A stretch of DNA of 45,211 bases, from the NCBI GenBank assembly GCA_020629835.1, contig JAHDCO010000031.1, positions 1 through 45,211 on the forward strand, given 5' to 3'. Position numbers and translations under genes: made by a program. Origin of the DNA: Granulosicoccaceae bacterium (lineage in GTDB: Bacteria; Pseudomonadota; Gammaproteobacteria; Granulosicoccales; Granulosicoccaceae). A model generated the notes under the pieces. The model searched no databases. It had not been told where the DNA came from and was given only the letters and a program-made list of their open reading frames with translations. This document shows positions 34,585-44,159 of the stretch, in pieces; position 1 is the first letter of the stretch; each line of letters starts with the position of its first letter.

Positions 34585-35634
34585 TTAAGCGATACTGACT
34601 CGATCGTCTAAGTACACGTCCTGAATGGCATTAAGCAACTCAACGCCTTCATTCATCGGCTTTTGAAACGCCTTACGACCTGAGATCAAGCCCATCCCAC
34701 CCGCGCGTTTGTTGATAACTGCGGTACGAACCGCTTGCGCCAAATCGTTATCGCCCGAGCCACCACCAGAATTAATCAGACCGGCACGACCCATATAACA
34801 GTTGGCCACCTGGTAGCGCACCAGGTCGATTGGGTGATCGGTCGTTAATTCGTCATACACTTTGGGGTGTGTATTACCGAAGTTCAGATCCACATAGCCG
34901 CCGTTATTTTCGGCTTGTTTTTGCTTAACGATATCGGCCTGGATAGTAGATGCAATGTGATTGGCCTGACCGGTTAAATCAGCGGATACGTGATAGTCCT
35001 TACCGTCTTTTTTGAAGCCACTGTTACGTAAGTAAGCCCAAAGCACAGTCACCATACCGAGTTCATGTGCGCGGTAAAACGCTTCTGAAATCTCTTGAAT
35101 CTGCCGACGACTGTCTTCTGACCCGAAGTAAATGGTTGCGCCCACCGAAACAGCGCCCAGGTCAAACGCTTGTTCGACTTGGGCAAACAGCGTTTGCTCG
35201 TAAATGGTCGGTGTTGTAAGCGTTTCATTATGGTTCAGCTTAACCATGAAGGGAATGCGGTGAGCATAACGACGTGAAACCGAACCCAGCACACCCAACG
35301 TTGACGCAACACAGTTACAACCGCCTTCAATTGCCAGCTCCACGATGTTGGCAGGATCAAAATAAATGGGGTTTGGCGCGAATGATGCGCCACCAGAATG
35401 TTCTATACCCTGGTCAACCGGTAGTATTGATACATAGCCGGTCCCGGCCAATCGCCCCGAATTAAACACTTGTTGCATGGAACGTAACGTGGCCAGACCA
35501 CGGTCGGTATCCACCATGACTCGATCAACAAAATCAGGCCCTGGCACGTGCAGCATTTCCTTTGGAATGCCCTTGCACTGGTGTTCTAGTAAGTTTTCTG
35601 ATTCACTGCCTAGCAGCGATACCACGTCGTTCAT
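34585..35634 (-). CDS. fbaB: class I fructose-bisphosphate aldolase (FbaB/DhnA type)
   Basis: A 349-residue Schiff-base aldolase of the archaeal-type/DhnA family, cleaving fructose-1,6-bisphosphate in glycolysis or running in reverse. Family blocks: [81 protein letters not shown], and the phosphate site [25 protein letters not shown] followed by [12 protein letters not shown]. The expected Schiff-base Lys lies in one of the lysine-bearing barrel strands. It follows pgk by 90 bases in a tkt-gap-pgk-fba cluster, where most gammaproteobacteria have the class II enzyme. Confidence 0.92.
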   Translation of the reverse strand: MNDVVSLLGSESENLLEHQCKGIPKEMLHVPGPDFVDRVMVDTDRGLATLRSMQQVFNSGRLAGTGYVSILPVDQGIEHSGGASFAPNPIYFDPANIVELAIEGGCNCVASTLGVLGSVSRRYAHRIPFMVKLNHNETLTTPTIYEQTLFAQVEQAFDLGAVSVGATIYFGSEDSRRQIQEISEAFYRAHELGMVTVLWAYLRNSGFKKDGKDYHVSADLTGQANHIASTIQADIVKQKQAENNGGYVDLNFGNTHPKVYDELTTDHPIDLVRYQVANCYMGRAGLINSGGGSGDNDLAQAVRTAVINKRAGGMGLISGRKAFQKPMNEGVELLNAIQDVYLDDRVSIA

Positions 35635-35724
35635 GCGCGCTCCGATGGATGTCGATAGAGTCTTTACGACCTTTGAGCCTAACTGGTTAGCTTAGGCAAC
35701 AACAATGCGCAAGGTTCGGGCCAG

Positions 35725-36900
35725 TCAACTGTTGTGACGCTGTTCCAGCATAACGACCGCTGGTAGTTTTTTTCCCTCAACAAATTCTAAAAACGCACCG
35801 CCGCCTGTAGAAATGTAGGACACCCGGTCTTCGATGTCATATTTATCCACGGCCGCCAAGGTGTCGCCGCCACCGGCAATACTGAATGCATCCGATTCTG
35901 CAATGGCGTGTGCCAGGGTTTCTGTGCCAGCACCAAAAGCATCAAACTCAAACACGCCAACTGGGCCGTTCCAAATAATCGTACCGGCGCTTTTTAAAAC
36001 ATTCGCCAGAACATCCGCAGTGTCTGGCCCGATATCCAGAATCAAATCGTCCTCACCCACTGCCGCCACGGGTTTGATGGTAGCTGGTGCATCTTCACTG
36101 AACTCCGTCGCGCAAACCACATCGGATGGCACGGGAATACTGGCGCCACGTGCCTGAGCGGCCTGCATAAGACGTTTGGCCTCATCGATAAGATCGTCTT
36201 CATATAGCGACTTCCCCACCGCGTGACCGGCAGCCTTGATGAAGGTGTTGGCGATCCCTCCGCCAACGATCAGCTGATCGACCTTATCTGAAAGGCTTTC
36301 CAACACGGTCAGCTTGGTCGATACCTTAGAACCACCTACGATGGCGACCAAGGGTCGAGCTGGCGTTTTTAGCGCTTGCCCTAAGGCATCCAATTCAGCT
36401 GCGAGTAAAGGCCCGGCACAGGCCACCGGCGCTTTCAGGCCAACCCCATGGGTGGACGCCTGAGCGCGGTGTGCGGTACCAAAAGCATCCATGGCAAACA
36501 CATCGCAGAGCTGTGCGTATTGGGCTGATAAAGCTTCATCGTCCGCTTTCTCGCCCACATTGAATCGCACGTTTTCCAGTAATACGACTTCTCCGTCTGC
36601 TACATCGGGCGGTGTGGTCAGGTAATCAGTGATTAATCGCACCTCCTGACCCAGCAGCTCACTTAAACGCCTGGCAACCGGTGCAAGCGAAGCTTCATCC
36701 GAAGGTTGCCCTTCGGTGGGACGACCCAGGTGCGACATCACCATGGTTTTAGCACCCGCCTGAATTGCCAAACGTAACGTGGGCAGCGACGCACGAATGC
36801 GCTTGTCGGAGGACACTTCGCCATCGCTTAACGGTACGTTCAAATCTTGACGAATCAACAGACGTTGGCCCGACAAGGGCAATTCAGTGAGTAGTTTCAT
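35725..36900 (-). CDS. pgk: phosphoglycerate kinase
   Basis: A 391-residue phosphoglycerate kinase transferring phosphate between 1,3-bisphosphoglycerate and ADP. It begins with [21 protein letters not shown] and holds [81 protein letters not shown] and the C-terminal [14 protein letters not shown] with [15 protein letters not shown]. The ATG directly follows the gap stop codon, so the two are probably translationally coupled. Confidence 0.95.
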   Translation of the reverse strand: MKLLTELPLSGQRLLIRQDLNVPLSDGEVSSDKRIRASLPTLRLAIQAGAKTMVMSHLGRPTEGQPSDEASLAPVARRLSELLGQEVRLITDYLTTPPDVADGEVVLLENVRFNVGEKADDEALSAQYAQLCDVFAMDAFGTAHRAQASTHGVGLKAPVACAGPLLAAELDALGQALKTPARPLVAIVGGSKVSTKLTVLESLSDKVDQLIVGGGIANTFIKAAGHAVGKSLYEDDLIDEAKRLMQAAQARGASIPVPSDVVCATEFSEDAPATIKPVAAVGEDDLILDIGPDTADVLANVLKSAGTIIWNGPVGVFEFDAFGAGTETLAHAIAESDAFSIAGGGDTLAAVDKYDIEDRVSYISTGGGAFLEFVEGKKLPAVVMLEQRHNS

Positions 36901-37899
36901 TTAGGCATTCATCATGGCGAGCGCGGTGTCGAGCATACGATTGGAGAAGCCCCATTCGTTGTCGTACCACGCACACGCTTTTACTAAGTTGCCGGACATG
37001 ACTCGCGTCATATCGGCGTCGAAATTAGAAGACGTGCTGGTGTGATTGAAATCAATCGATACCAGCGGCTTATCGTTATAGGCCAAGATCTTGCCGTCGG
37101 CCGCCTCTTTCATGATGGCATTGATTTCTTGCACCGATGTTTCGCGTTTCGCGGTAAAGGTTAAATCCACGATAGAAACGTTGATTGTCGGCACCCGCAT
37201 CGCAAACCCATCTAACTTGCCGTTCAGATCCGGCAGTACCAAACCCACGGCACGAGCGGCACCTGTGGTCGTAGGAATCATCGACATGGTGGCAGAGCGT
37301 GCGCGTCTCAGGTCGGAATGGTATACGTCGGTCAACACTTGATCGTTGGTGTAGGCGTGGATGGTCGTCATCAAGCCAGATTCAATACCCACCGATTCGT
37401 TCAACGCTTTCGCCATCGGCGCCAGGCAGTTGGTGGTACACGAAGCGTTGGACACGATCTCATCGCTCGCTTTCAGCGATCCGTCGTTCACACCAAACAC
37501 TACAGTGGCATCAACCGATTTACCCGGTGCAGAAATCAAAACCTTCTTCGCCCCGGCATCCAAGTGCATGGCGGCTTTTTCACGTGATGTGAATATGCCT
37601 GTGCATTCGAACACCACATCAACCCCCAATTCTTTCCAGGGCAGTTTGGCTGGATTGCGTTCAGCGAACACCTGAAAACGATCGTCGTTAATCACCAGAT
37701 GATCACCGTCAACTTTAACTTCGGCATTGAAGTGCCCGTGCGCGGTGTCGTACTGGGTTAGGTGTGCGTTGGTTTCCGGGTCACCCAGGTCATTGATTGC
37801 CACTACGTCGAATTCATCGGATCGGCCGCTTTCCACCAGCGCACGTAATACGTTGCGCCCGATGCGGCCATAACCGTTAATTGCAATGCGTACTGCCAT
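36901..37899 (-). CDS. gap: glyceraldehyde-3-phosphate dehydrogenase
   Basis: A 332-residue phosphorylating GAPDH. Motifs: [20 protein letters not shown] at the start, [10 protein letters not shown] with the Asp that favours [20 protein letters not shown], the catalytic [44 protein letters not shown] and [13 protein letters not shown]. The start at 37899 has a good Shine-Dalgarno (GGAAGGGA), better than the longer frame to 37962. Lies between tkt and pgk in one operon. Confidence 0.95.
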   Translation of the reverse strand: MAVRIAINGYGRIGRNVLRALVESGRSDEFDVVAINDLGDPETNAHLTQYDTAHGHFNAEVKVDGDHLVINDDRFQVFAERNPAKLPWKELGVDVVFECTGIFTSREKAAMHLDAGAKKVLISAPGKSVDATVVFGVNDGSLKASDEIVSNASCTTNCLAPMAKALNESVGIESGLMTTIHAYTNDQVLTDVYHSDLRRARSATMSMIPTTTGAARAVGLVLPDLNGKLDGFAMRVPTINVSIVDLTFTAKRETSVQEINAIMKEAADGKILAYNDKPLVSIDFNHTSTSSNFDADMTRVMSGNLVKACAWYDNEWGFSNRMLDTALAMMNA

Positions 37900-37964
37900 G
37901 TGTCCCTTCCCTAAATTGTGTTGTTTGTTTTCTATCGAAACAGTCAATCGGCGAGGTGGCACAC

Positions 37965-37976
37965 GGCGGTACCGCC
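37965..37976. repeat. 12-bp GC palindrome between tkt and gap
   Basis: GGCGGTACCGCC is a perfect palindrome in the 80-base gap between the tkt stop and the gap start. It could form a short RNA stem in the tkt-gap transcript. There is no T-tract, so termination is not evident. Confidence 0.35.
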
Positions 37977-37979
37977 TCG

Positions 37980-39980
37980 TTATGTGTTGTTAACTACCGC
38001 GCGAACCTTTTCGGTTAAGGCGGAAACGGTAAAACCAAAATGCTCAAAGACCTCTGCACCCGGGCCGGATTCGCCGAACGTGTCCATGCCCATCACGTCA
38101 CCGTCCAACCCCACGTATTTACGCCATAAATCGGGCGCACCGGCTTCAACGGCAACACGCGCCCGAATATCGGCGGGCAGCACCGCGGCTTTGTAATCAT
38201 CGTCCTGCGCATCGAACACATCAGTAGATGGCATAGACACCACACGAGTCGGAACGCCGTTACCGTTCAACTCAGCCGCCGCTTCCATGGTTAAGCCTAC
38301 TTCGGAACCTGTTGCAATCAGAATGGCCACCGGGGTATCCGACGGCTCGTGCAGGATGTATCCGCCTTTGGTTACGTTTGCGATTTGCTCGTCTGTGCGG
38401 GCCTGATGGACGAGGTTTTGACGGCTAAAAATCAAACTGATGGGATTTTCACGCCGCTCTAACGCCAGCTTCCAGGCAATCGCTGACTCCACCGCATCAC
38501 AAGGACGCCATACGGACATATTCGGTAACAGACGCAGCGTTGCCGTTTGTTCAACGGGCTGGTGCGTCGGACCGTCTTCGCCCACACCAATCGAATCGTG
38601 GGTATAGACAAAGATACCCGGCAGCTGCATTAACGCCGCCATTCTTAATGCGTTACGTGCGTATTCAGAGAACATTAAAAACGTGGCTGAATAGGGTCTG
38701 AATCCACCGTGCAACACGATGCCGTTTTGAATGGCAGACATGCCAAATTCGCGCACGCCATAGTGAATGTAGTTGCCGTCGGCTTCGTCCTGTATGCCTA
38801 CAGAACCAGACCATAATGTGTTGTTTGAGCCTGCTAAGTCTGCCGAACCACCCAACATCTCGGGCAGTAACGGACCAAAACCGTTCAGCGCATTTTGCGA
38901 GGCTTTACGCGAGGCAATCGTCTCGCCTTTTTCCACCACACTGGCAATAAATGCCTGAGCATCAGCTTCCCAGTTATCAGGCATATCGCCGGCCATGCGG
39001 CGACCGAACTCATCAGCTAATGCCGGGTGCGCATCGGCGTAGGCATCGAACGCTTCCTGCCAGGCATTTTCAGCCGCTTCACCTTTCTCCGTTGCGTCCC
39101 AGCCAGAGCGAATGTCGTTGGGAATTTCAAACGGCGCATGAGACCAGCCCAGTGCTTCGCGCGTAGCTGCGATTTCATCATCACCTAATGGGGCTCCGTG
39201 GCTGCTCTCTTTTCCGGCTTTTGCCGGTGAGCCGAAACCGATGGTGGTGCGGCAGCAAATCAATGTCGGTTTACTGGATTCGGCTTTTGCAGATTTGATC
39301 GCTTCAGCAACTGCCTCGGCATCGTGGCCATCGACATCAGCAATGACATGCCAGCCATAGGATTCGAATCGCTTCGGGGTGTCATCGGTGAACCAGCCTT
39401 CAACCTCCCCATCGATGGATATCCCGTTATCGTCGTACAGCGCGATAAGCTTGCCGAGCTTTAGAGTTCCTGCCAGTGAACTAACCTCGTGCGAGATGCC
39501 TTCCATTAAGCAGCCATCACCGAGGAAGCAGTACGTATGGTGATCAACAATCGTGTGACCGTCTCGGTTGAACTGAGCGGCCAGGGTTTTTTCCGCGATT
39601 GCCATACCCACAGCGTTCGCGATGCCCTGCCCTAATGGGCCTGTAGTGGTTTCAACTCCGGGGGCGTAGCCGTATTCCGGGTGACCCGGTGTTTTTGAAT
39701 GCAGCTGACGAAAATTCTTCAGCTCTTCCATGGGCAGGTCGTAACCACTTAAATGCAGCAGCGAATACAGGAGCATGGAGCCGTGGCCGTTTGACAGTAC
39801 GAACCGATCTCGATTTGCCCAATGCGGGTTTGCAGGGTTATGGCTAAGGAAGTCGTTCCATAGCACTTCTGCCATATCCGCCATACCCATGGGTGCACCT
39901 GGGTGACCAGAGTTGGCTTTTTGAACTGCATCCATACTGAGCGCACGGATGGCATTGGCAAGATCACGGCGCTGGGCCAT
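37980..39980 (-). CDS. tkt: transketolase
   Basis: A 666-residue thiamine-diphosphate enzyme exchanging two-carbon units in the pentose phosphate pathway. It shows [41 protein letters not shown], the ThDP motif [18 protein letters not shown] ending in [43 protein letters not shown] and [11 protein letters not shown]. The ATG at 39980 has AGGAG eight bases upstream and matches the family start; the frame opens 15 codons earlier. It heads the tkt-gap-pgk-fba cluster, so it and rpe in this window cover two enzymes of the non-oxidative pentose phosphate route. Confidence 0.95.
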   Translation of the reverse strand: MAQRRDLANAIRALSMDAVQKANSGHPGAPMGMADMAEVLWNDFLSHNPANPHWANRDRFVLSNGHGSMLLYSLLHLSGYDLPMEELKNFRQLHSKTPGHPEYGYAPGVETTTGPLGQGIANAVGMAIAEKTLAAQFNRDGHTIVDHHTYCFLGDGCLMEGISHEVSSLAGTLKLGKLIALYDDNGISIDGEVEGWFTDDTPKRFESYGWHVIADVDGHDAEAVAEAIKSAKAESSKPTLICCRTTIGFGSPAKAGKESSHGAPLGDDEIAATREALGWSHAPFEIPNDIRSGWDATEKGEAAENAWQEAFDAYADAHPALADEFGRRMAGDMPDNWEADAQAFIASVVEKGETIASRKASQNALNGFGPLLPEMLGGSADLAGSNNTLWSGSVGIQDEADGNYIHYGVREFGMSAIQNGIVLHGGFRPYSATFLMFSEYARNALRMAALMQLPGIFVYTHDSIGVGEDGPTHQPVEQTATLRLLPNMSVWRPCDAVESAIAWKLALERRENPISLIFSRQNLVHQARTDEQIANVTKGGYILHEPSDTPVAILIATGSEVGLTMEAAAELNGNGVPTRVVSMPSTDVFDAQDDDYKAAVLPADIRARVAVEAGAPDLWRKYVGLDGDVMGMDTFGESGPGAEVFEHFGFTVSALTEKVRAVVNNT

Positions 39981-40023
39981 GGCGGGACTCCTAGAATTCA
40001 TGTGAGTTGGATTTGGGGCGGTC

Positions 40024-40051
40024 ATTATAGGCCACCCACTTTGTTAGATAA
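40024..40051 (-). promoter_or_regulatory. putative sigma-70 promoter for tkt
   Basis: A perfect TATAAT box (minus strand, plus positions 40024-40029) is preceded after 16 bases by TTATCT (40046-40051), a weak -35. Transcription would start near 40017, some 37 bases before the transketolase ATG. Confidence 0.5.
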
Positions 40052-40134
40052 GGACCCCAAAACCTTTGCTGTATTAGCCTGTTCGAATCAGTGGGTAATG
40101 TTACTACACAAAATTACGACGTTCGTACTAGCCT

Positions 40135-40183
40135 CTTGTTACATACAAGCGCAAGTAGTTGTTAAAACAAGCGTTCAGCTTGT
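40135..40183. promoter_or_regulatory. paired ACAAG/CTTGT inverted repeats, possible operator
   Basis: Two inverted repeats with the same half-site lie 17 bases apart: CTTGT-N5-ACAAG (40135-40149) and ACAAGC-N5-GCTTGT (40167-40183), with opposite half-site order. They sit between the divergent tkt and rpoD genes, upstream of both putative promoters. The rest of 40052-40337 shows nothing I can name. Confidence 0.35.
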
Positions 40184-40337
40184 AGTAAGAACTCATAAGT
40201 ACTGAGAAACGCGGGTGTTTTTCGGGTGGTGGTTACAATTGACGCGAAGCTATTGAACCTTTGTAAAAAGGTCACAACATAAATCTGCGTCAAATCACAA
40301 AATTAACCCCACGCTATGAGCCATAGTTTCGTGTTGC

Positions 40338-40367
40338 TTGGGTAAAAATCGGCCAAATCAGTATAAT
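40338..40367 (+). promoter_or_regulatory. putative sigma-70 promoter for rpoD
   Basis: TTGGGT (40338-40343) and a perfect TATAAT (40362-40367) are separated by 18 bases. The start would lie near 40374, about 22 bases before the rpoD ATG, and CGGAG just upstream of that ATG is the ribosome-binding site. Confidence 0.6.
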
Positions 40368-40395
40368 GAGGGGTTTGGTTGACCGCGGAGAATGA

Positions 40396-42213
40396 ATGAC
40401 CAGTATGGCCATGAACAAAACACAGCAGTCAAACCTGAAGGAGCTCATTGCCAAGGGCAAGGAACAGGGGTATCTGACTTACGCAGAAGTCAATGACCAC
40501 CTACCGGACGGCATAGTAGACCCCGAACAGGTCGAAGAAATCATCGCCATGATTGGCGACATGGGCATCACTGTGGGCGAAGTAGCGCCCGATTCCGACA
40601 GTTTAAGCCTATCTGACAGCACTTCAACGCAAGATGAAGACGCAGCCGACGAGGCTGCCGCTGTACTGGCAACGGTAGACGGAGAGTTTGGTCGAACCAC
40701 CGATCCCGTGCGCATGTACATGCGCGAGATGGGAACCGTCGAACTCCTTACGCGCGAGGGCGAAATTGAAATCGCCAAGCGTATCGAAGATGGCTTACGA
40801 CAGGTATTGGCGGCGTTGGGTACCTACCCCGAATCCATCAACATGCTGCTGGAAAAATACCAACTGGTCCAGGAAGAACAGATGCGTCTGAGCGACTGCA
40901 TCGTAAACTTCATGGAAAAAGACGACACCATTCGTATCGCTGCGCCCGCTGGTGAAAAGGACGAAGAAGCACCGGAGAACACCGGGCCGGATTTGGAAGA
41001 AGTAAAGCGTCGTGTGACCGCCCTGTCGAAAGAATACGCCAAGGCGTTGAAAGCGATCGACGCAGCCGGTGGCCTGCAAGACGAGAAAGCTCAGGCGCAC
41101 ATGCAAAAGGTGTCCGAGATCTTCCTGGAATTCAAATACGCCCCCGTCTTTGTCGCAACGTTAGTGGCTGGCCTTCGTGGCCAGGTTGATCGCGTGCGAT
41201 CACTGGAACGTCAAATTCGCGATATCTGCGTTAAGACGTGCGGCATGCCGCGCATGAAGTTCATTGAAAGCTTCCCTGGCCGGGAAACTGACGAAACCTA
41301 CATCGACGACATCACCAAGGGCAGCAAAGCGGCCTGGGCTGAGAAGCTGATAAGCCAGCGCGCCGAAATAGAAATGTTGCAGCAGCGCATCTCTCAGATT
41401 GGTGTTGCCGCCATGCTACCGATCAATGAGTTGAAAGAAATCAACCGTCGCATGTCGATTGGTGAGGCCAAAGCACGTCGCGCCAAGAAAGAAATGGTGG
41501 AAGCGAACTTACGATTGGTTATCTCCATCGCGAAGAAGTACACGAACCGAGGCTTGCAGTTCCTGGATCTTATTCAGGAGGGCAACATCGGCTTGATGAA
41601 AGCGGTTGATAAATTTGAATACCGCCGTGGTTATAAGTTTTCAACGTACGCCACCTGGTGGATCCGTCAGGCCATCACCCGCTCTATTGCTGACCAGGCC
41701 CGCACCATCCGTATTCCGGTGCACATGATTGAAACCATCAACAAGCTGAATCGAATCAGCCGACAGATGCTGCAAGTCATGGGGCGCGAGGCAACGCCTG
41801 AAGAGCTGGCTGAAAAGATGGAAATGCCAGAAGACAAGATTCGCAAAGTGCTGAAGATTGCCAAAGAGCCTATTTCCATGGAAACGCCTATTGGCGACGA
41901 TGAAGATTCGCACTTAGGGGATTTCATCGAAGACCAAAACATTCTGTCTCCGGTGGATACAGCCACAGGGTTAGGTTTAGGGGAAACCACACACGAAGTA
42001 CTGGCTAGCCTTACTCCGCGTGAAGCTAAAGTATTGCGTATGCGGTTTGGCATCGACATGCCAACTGATCACACCCTGGAAGAAGTGGGTAAGCAGTTTG
42101 ACGTGACACGTGAGCGTATTCGTCAGATCGAAGCGAAGGCACTGCGTAAGCTACGCCACCCTACTCGTTCCGAGCAGCTGCGAAGCTTTTTGGATAGTGG
42201 GCAGGATCAGTAA
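40396..42213 (+). CDS. rpoD: RNA polymerase primary sigma factor
   Basis: A 605-residue sigma-70. Region 1.1 begins [24 protein letters not shown]; region 1.2 holds [21 protein letters not shown]; the acidic non-conserved region covers about residues 130-370. Region 2 is [22 protein letters not shown] through [20 protein letters not shown], region 3 [18 protein letters not shown], and region 4 [16 protein letters not shown] with the helix-turn-helix [20 protein letters not shown]. The ATG at 40396 is preceded by CGGAG; an overlapping ATG at 40392 is out of frame. The gene is followed by a CAU-anticodon tRNA. Confidence 0.96.
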   Translation: MTSMAMNKTQQSNLKELIAKGKEQGYLTYAEVNDHLPDGIVDPEQVEEIIAMIGDMGITVGEVAPDSDSLSLSDSTSTQDEDAADEAAAVLATVDGEFGRTTDPVRMYMREMGTVELLTREGEIEIAKRIEDGLRQVLAALGTYPESINMLLEKYQLVQEEQMRLSDCIVNFMEKDDTIRIAAPAGEKDEEAPENTGPDLEEVKRRVTALSKEYAKALKAIDAAGGLQDEKAQAHMQKVSEIFLEFKYAPVFVATLVAGLRGQVDRVRSLERQIRDICVKTCGMPRMKFIESFPGRETDETYIDDITKGSKAAWAEKLISQRAEIEMLQQRISQIGVAAMLPINELKEINRRMSIGEAKARRAKKEMVEANLRLVISIAKKYTNRGLQFLDLIQEGNIGLMKAVDKFEYRRGYKFSTYATWWIRQAITRSIADQARTIRIPVHMIETINKLNRISRQMLQVMGREATPEELAEKMEMPEDKIRKVLKIAKEPISMETPIGDDEDSHLGDFIEDQNILSPVDTATGLGLGETTHEVLASLTPREAKVLRMRFGIDMPTDHTLEEVGKQFDVTRERIRQIEAKALRKLRHPTRSEQLRSFLDSGQDQ

Positions 42214-42243
42214 AAGCGTCATCACATGACACGCAAGTTCAGA

Positions 42244-42269
42244 GGATGCTCAAGTAAGTCCGAGCATCC
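42244..42269 (+). terminator. hairpin downstream of rpoD
   Basis: GGATGCTC (42244-42251) and GAGCATCC (42262-42269) form a perfect 8-bp stem with a 10-base loop, 31 bases after the rpoD stop. Only a weak tail follows, so termination may be partial and the tRNA downstream may be partly co-transcribed. Confidence 0.5.
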
Positions 42270-42326
42270 ACTGAGTCATTGAAAAAACCTTGCTATTATT
42301 CGTTGTTCAGTAAAGCAGTAACGTTA

Positions 42327-42676
42327 GGGCCTGTAGCTCAGTTGGTTAGAGCAGGGGACTCATCAAATGGTGCGTTCATGTTGAAAGGCATGGAATGAAC
42401 GGGATGAATTCAGGGAAACCGTAGCAGTTTTTGACTCTACACGTGTAGAGTCGATTCCACAGCCGGCAATCCTGAGCCAAGCCAGGGGTACACCCTTGGA
42501 AGGTGCAGAGACTACCTGGGAACTTCAGTGTTCTTAATAACAGGCTAGAGCGTCCCGCACCCTACCCGCACTTAAGCATCGCCAGTGCGAAGGGTGATGA
42601 GATAGTCCACTCCGGCAGAAATGTTCGGGACAAGTGAATCCCTTGGTCGCAGGTTCGAGTCCTGCCGGGCCCACCA
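42327..42676 (+). tRNA. tRNA with CAU anticodon, probably tRNA-Ile2, split by a group I intron
   Basis: The two exons (42327-42363 and 42637-42676) join to a 77-nt tRNA with an encoded CCA end. The D-arm GTAGCTCAGTTGGTTAGAGC, anticodon stem-loop GGGGA-CTCATAA-TCCCT and T-arm GCAGGTTCGAGTCCTGC are all intact. The anticodon CAU could be elongator Met or the lysidine-modified Ile2. The acceptor pairs C4-G69 and C5-G68, which I recall as TilS determinants, and the GACTCATAATC...CTTGGTCGC block shared with E. coli Ile2 tRNA favour Ile2. The intron enters between positions 36 and 37, and no other junction restores the loop. Its place after rpoD is also typical of an Ile2 gene in Pseudomonas-type genomes. 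Confidence 0.92.
42364..42636 (+). ncRNA. self-splicing group I intron (Azoarcus-like, IC3 type)
   Basis: A 273-nt intron without an ORF. The 5' exon ends in U (anticodon CAU) and the intron ends in G, as group I chemistry requires. The guide GUG (42370-42372) pairs with CAU, giving the splice-site U-G wobble, and is followed at once by P2 (CGTTCAT 42373-42379 with ATGAACG 42395-42401) and GGGATG. P5 carries a perfect 20-nt palindrome (42433-42452). GCAATCCTGAGCCAAGCC matches the J4/5-P6 strand. P7 is GACTA (42510-42514) with TAGTC (42603-42607). P8 is CACCCT..CGCACT with AGTGCG..AGGGTG (42558-42596). The order and core sequences closely follow the Azoarcus tRNA-Ile(CAU) ribozyme as I remember it. 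Confidence 0.9.
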
Positions 42677-42702
42677 ATTTTTTTGCCGATTCCGGCAATT
42701 TC
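42677..42702 (+). terminator. putative terminator after the tRNA
   Basis: A seven-base T-tract directly follows the tRNA CCA, then TTGCCG (42683-42688) and CGGCAA (42693-42698) form a 6-bp stem with a 4-base loop, trailed by TTTC. Either the tRNA acceptor region plus T-tract or this hairpin could end transcription. Confidence 0.5.
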
Positions 42703-42743
42703 ACATTCAATATTGAATCTTCCTTCGATAGCGCCGCCTACGA

Positions 42744-42841
42744 GCGGTGGCGAATACTCACCGTGGACGCCACGAGTACTTCCATGTAGGCTTCGCGGCG
42801 GCATCCTTGCCGCCGAGACCACGGTGATTATTCACCTCCGC
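42744..42841. repeat. multi-hairpin inverted-repeat element (REPIN/MITE-like)
   Basis: Two 23-bp arms (42744-42766 and 42819-42841) are inverted copies of each other at 20 of 23 positions, including CACCGTGG with CCACGGTG. Between them lies a perfect stem GGCGGCA-TCCT-TGCCGCC (42797-42814), and the left arm joins a second small stem CGTGG-ACG-CCACG (42762-42774). The element is about 98 bp, non-coding, and lies between the tRNA and the MBL-fold gene. No second copy is evident in this window. Confidence 0.55.
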
Positions 42842-42894
42842 GCGCAGGCTCGGTTCTTAGCTTGTTGTCGTTCTTTTGTTTGCCTCTTAGGCGA

Positions 42895-43860
42895 TTAGCC
42901 TTCAAGCATCATCTGGTAACTAGCGGGTACGTATTGAAAACCACCTTCCCCGCGCGGCGCAACGTAACCTACGGCTGGGAATGGCATGTGATAACCAACG
43001 AAAGGAATTTTATCGGCGGACAACATGCCGAAAATTTTCTTTCGAGTCGCTGCGGCCGCGGCTTTATCCATGTCAAATTTAACTTCCCAATCTGGGTAAG
43101 CTAATGACCATACATAATGATTTGCGGTGTCGGCAATCAGTAGCAATTGCTCGCCTTCGGACTCAAGCATGTACGTCATATGCCCTGGGGTATGGCCGTG
43201 TGCTGCGACGCTGGTAATTCCCGACACGACCGAATCACCGTCACCAATGAACGTCATTTTTTCAGCCAGCGGTTTTACTTTTGCGTTGAAGTTGTCCGGT
43301 GCCGTTTTCGCCCACGCATCGTATTCCATTTGACCCGTTACATAGCGCGCATTTGGAAACGTGGGCATGCCGTCGTCGCCACTTAACCCGCCGATGTGAT
43401 CACCGTGCATGTGGGTGATAACGACGATGGTGACATCTTCTGGTGCGATACCTGCGGCTTGCAAAGGCGCGGTAATACTGTTCGGATTTAGCCCTGTATC
43501 AAATAGAACAACGTCGTCTCCCGCACGAACCACAGTTGGGGTGAAAAAGAACTGATTTTTATCCGCAGGAATAAAGTTCTCTGCGCTGACCGAGGCAAAC
43601 TCTTCAGCCGATACATTCATGCCGAAGATGGTCTGCGGATCCGGTGCTGTGCGTGTGCCTGCCAGCAAAGTGGAGACTTCCATACTGCCGATATTCATGG
43701 TTTGCTTTATTGCATTAGGCATTGCTGATGATTCCTGCGCTAACAAAGCTGTGGGCGCTATACCCAAGCCGGCAGCGGCTGTTGCTGCGGCAGACCCCAC
43801 TAATAAATTTCTTCGGCCGTTATTGACCGTGCTGATTTTCGTATCTTTGCTGAACGTCAT
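42895..43860 (-). CDS. Tat-exported metallo-beta-lactamase-fold hydrolase
   Basis: A 321-residue MBL-fold protein with a twin-arginine signal: NNGRRNLLVGSAAATAAAG, hydrophobic stretch, then ALLAQ, so it is probably folded with metals in the cytoplasm and sent to the periplasm. The zinc motif is THMHGDHIGG (His150, His152, Asp154, His155); later ligands lie in AHGHTPGHMTYM and LIADTANH, and LFDTGLNPN is the usual preceding block. It resembles the lactonase/hydrolase branch of the superfamily, so hydrolysis of a lactone or ester is likely; the substrate cannot be told. It is monocistronic. The signal peptide fits the ATG at 43860. Confidence 0.85.
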   Translation of the reverse strand: MTFSKDTKISTVNNGRRNLLVGSAAATAAAGLGIAPTALLAQESSAMPNAIKQTMNIGSMEVSTLLAGTRTAPDPQTIFGMNVSAEEFASVSAENFIPADKNQFFFTPTVVRAGDDVVLFDTGLNPNSITAPLQAAGIAPEDVTIVVITHMHGDHIGGLSGDDGMPTFPNARYVTGQMEYDAWAKTAPDNFNAKVKPLAEKMTFIGDGDSVVSGITSVAAHGHTPGHMTYMLESEGEQLLLIADTANHYVWSLAYPDWEVKFDMDKAAAAATRKKIFGMLSADKIPFVGYHMPFPAVGYVAPRGEGGFQYVPASYQMMLEG

Positions 43861-43937
43861 GATCCTGTTACTCCAAGGGATAAAAGTAGCTTAAGTTAGA
43901 TGTCCGCCGGTTCGTAAGTTCATCAAGCAGGTGCCTA

Positions 43938-43964
43938 TTTCCACAGTCCGGCAGCGTGTGGAAA
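43938..43964. promoter_or_regulatory. 8-bp inverted repeat between divergent MBL and YHYH genes
   Basis: TTTCCACA (43938-43945) and TGTGGAAA (43957-43964) are perfect inverted repeats 11 bases apart, about 80-100 bases upstream of the MBL gene in the 299-base divergent gap. They could be an operator or an RNA stem. I see no convincing promoter boxes elsewhere in 43861-44159. Confidence 0.35.
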
Positions 43965-44159
43965 CTGCCCTATCGTCACCATCCTCGTCATCGGTGTCGT
44001 TTTCACGAATTATCTAAGGTACGAGAGAGGAACGATATTGGTGCATCTTGTCCAATTATGTTTGTTGCGGCAATACGAAAACACAAAGACCTCATTTTTT
44101 ACACATTCCCTTTGTAATCTTTCTGCTGTAACAGCCCCCACCGCAAAACATCAATAAAC

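Noticed and set aside
42562-42822. 86-codon minus-strand open frame covering the tRNA 3' exon
   Set aside because: It reads GGPGRTRTCDQ, the usual spurious translation of the antisense strand of a tRNA gene, and it overlaps the intron and tRNA.
42683-43104. Two plus-strand open frames after the tRNA
   Set aside because: They run through the hairpin element and antisense to the MBL gene and show no family features.
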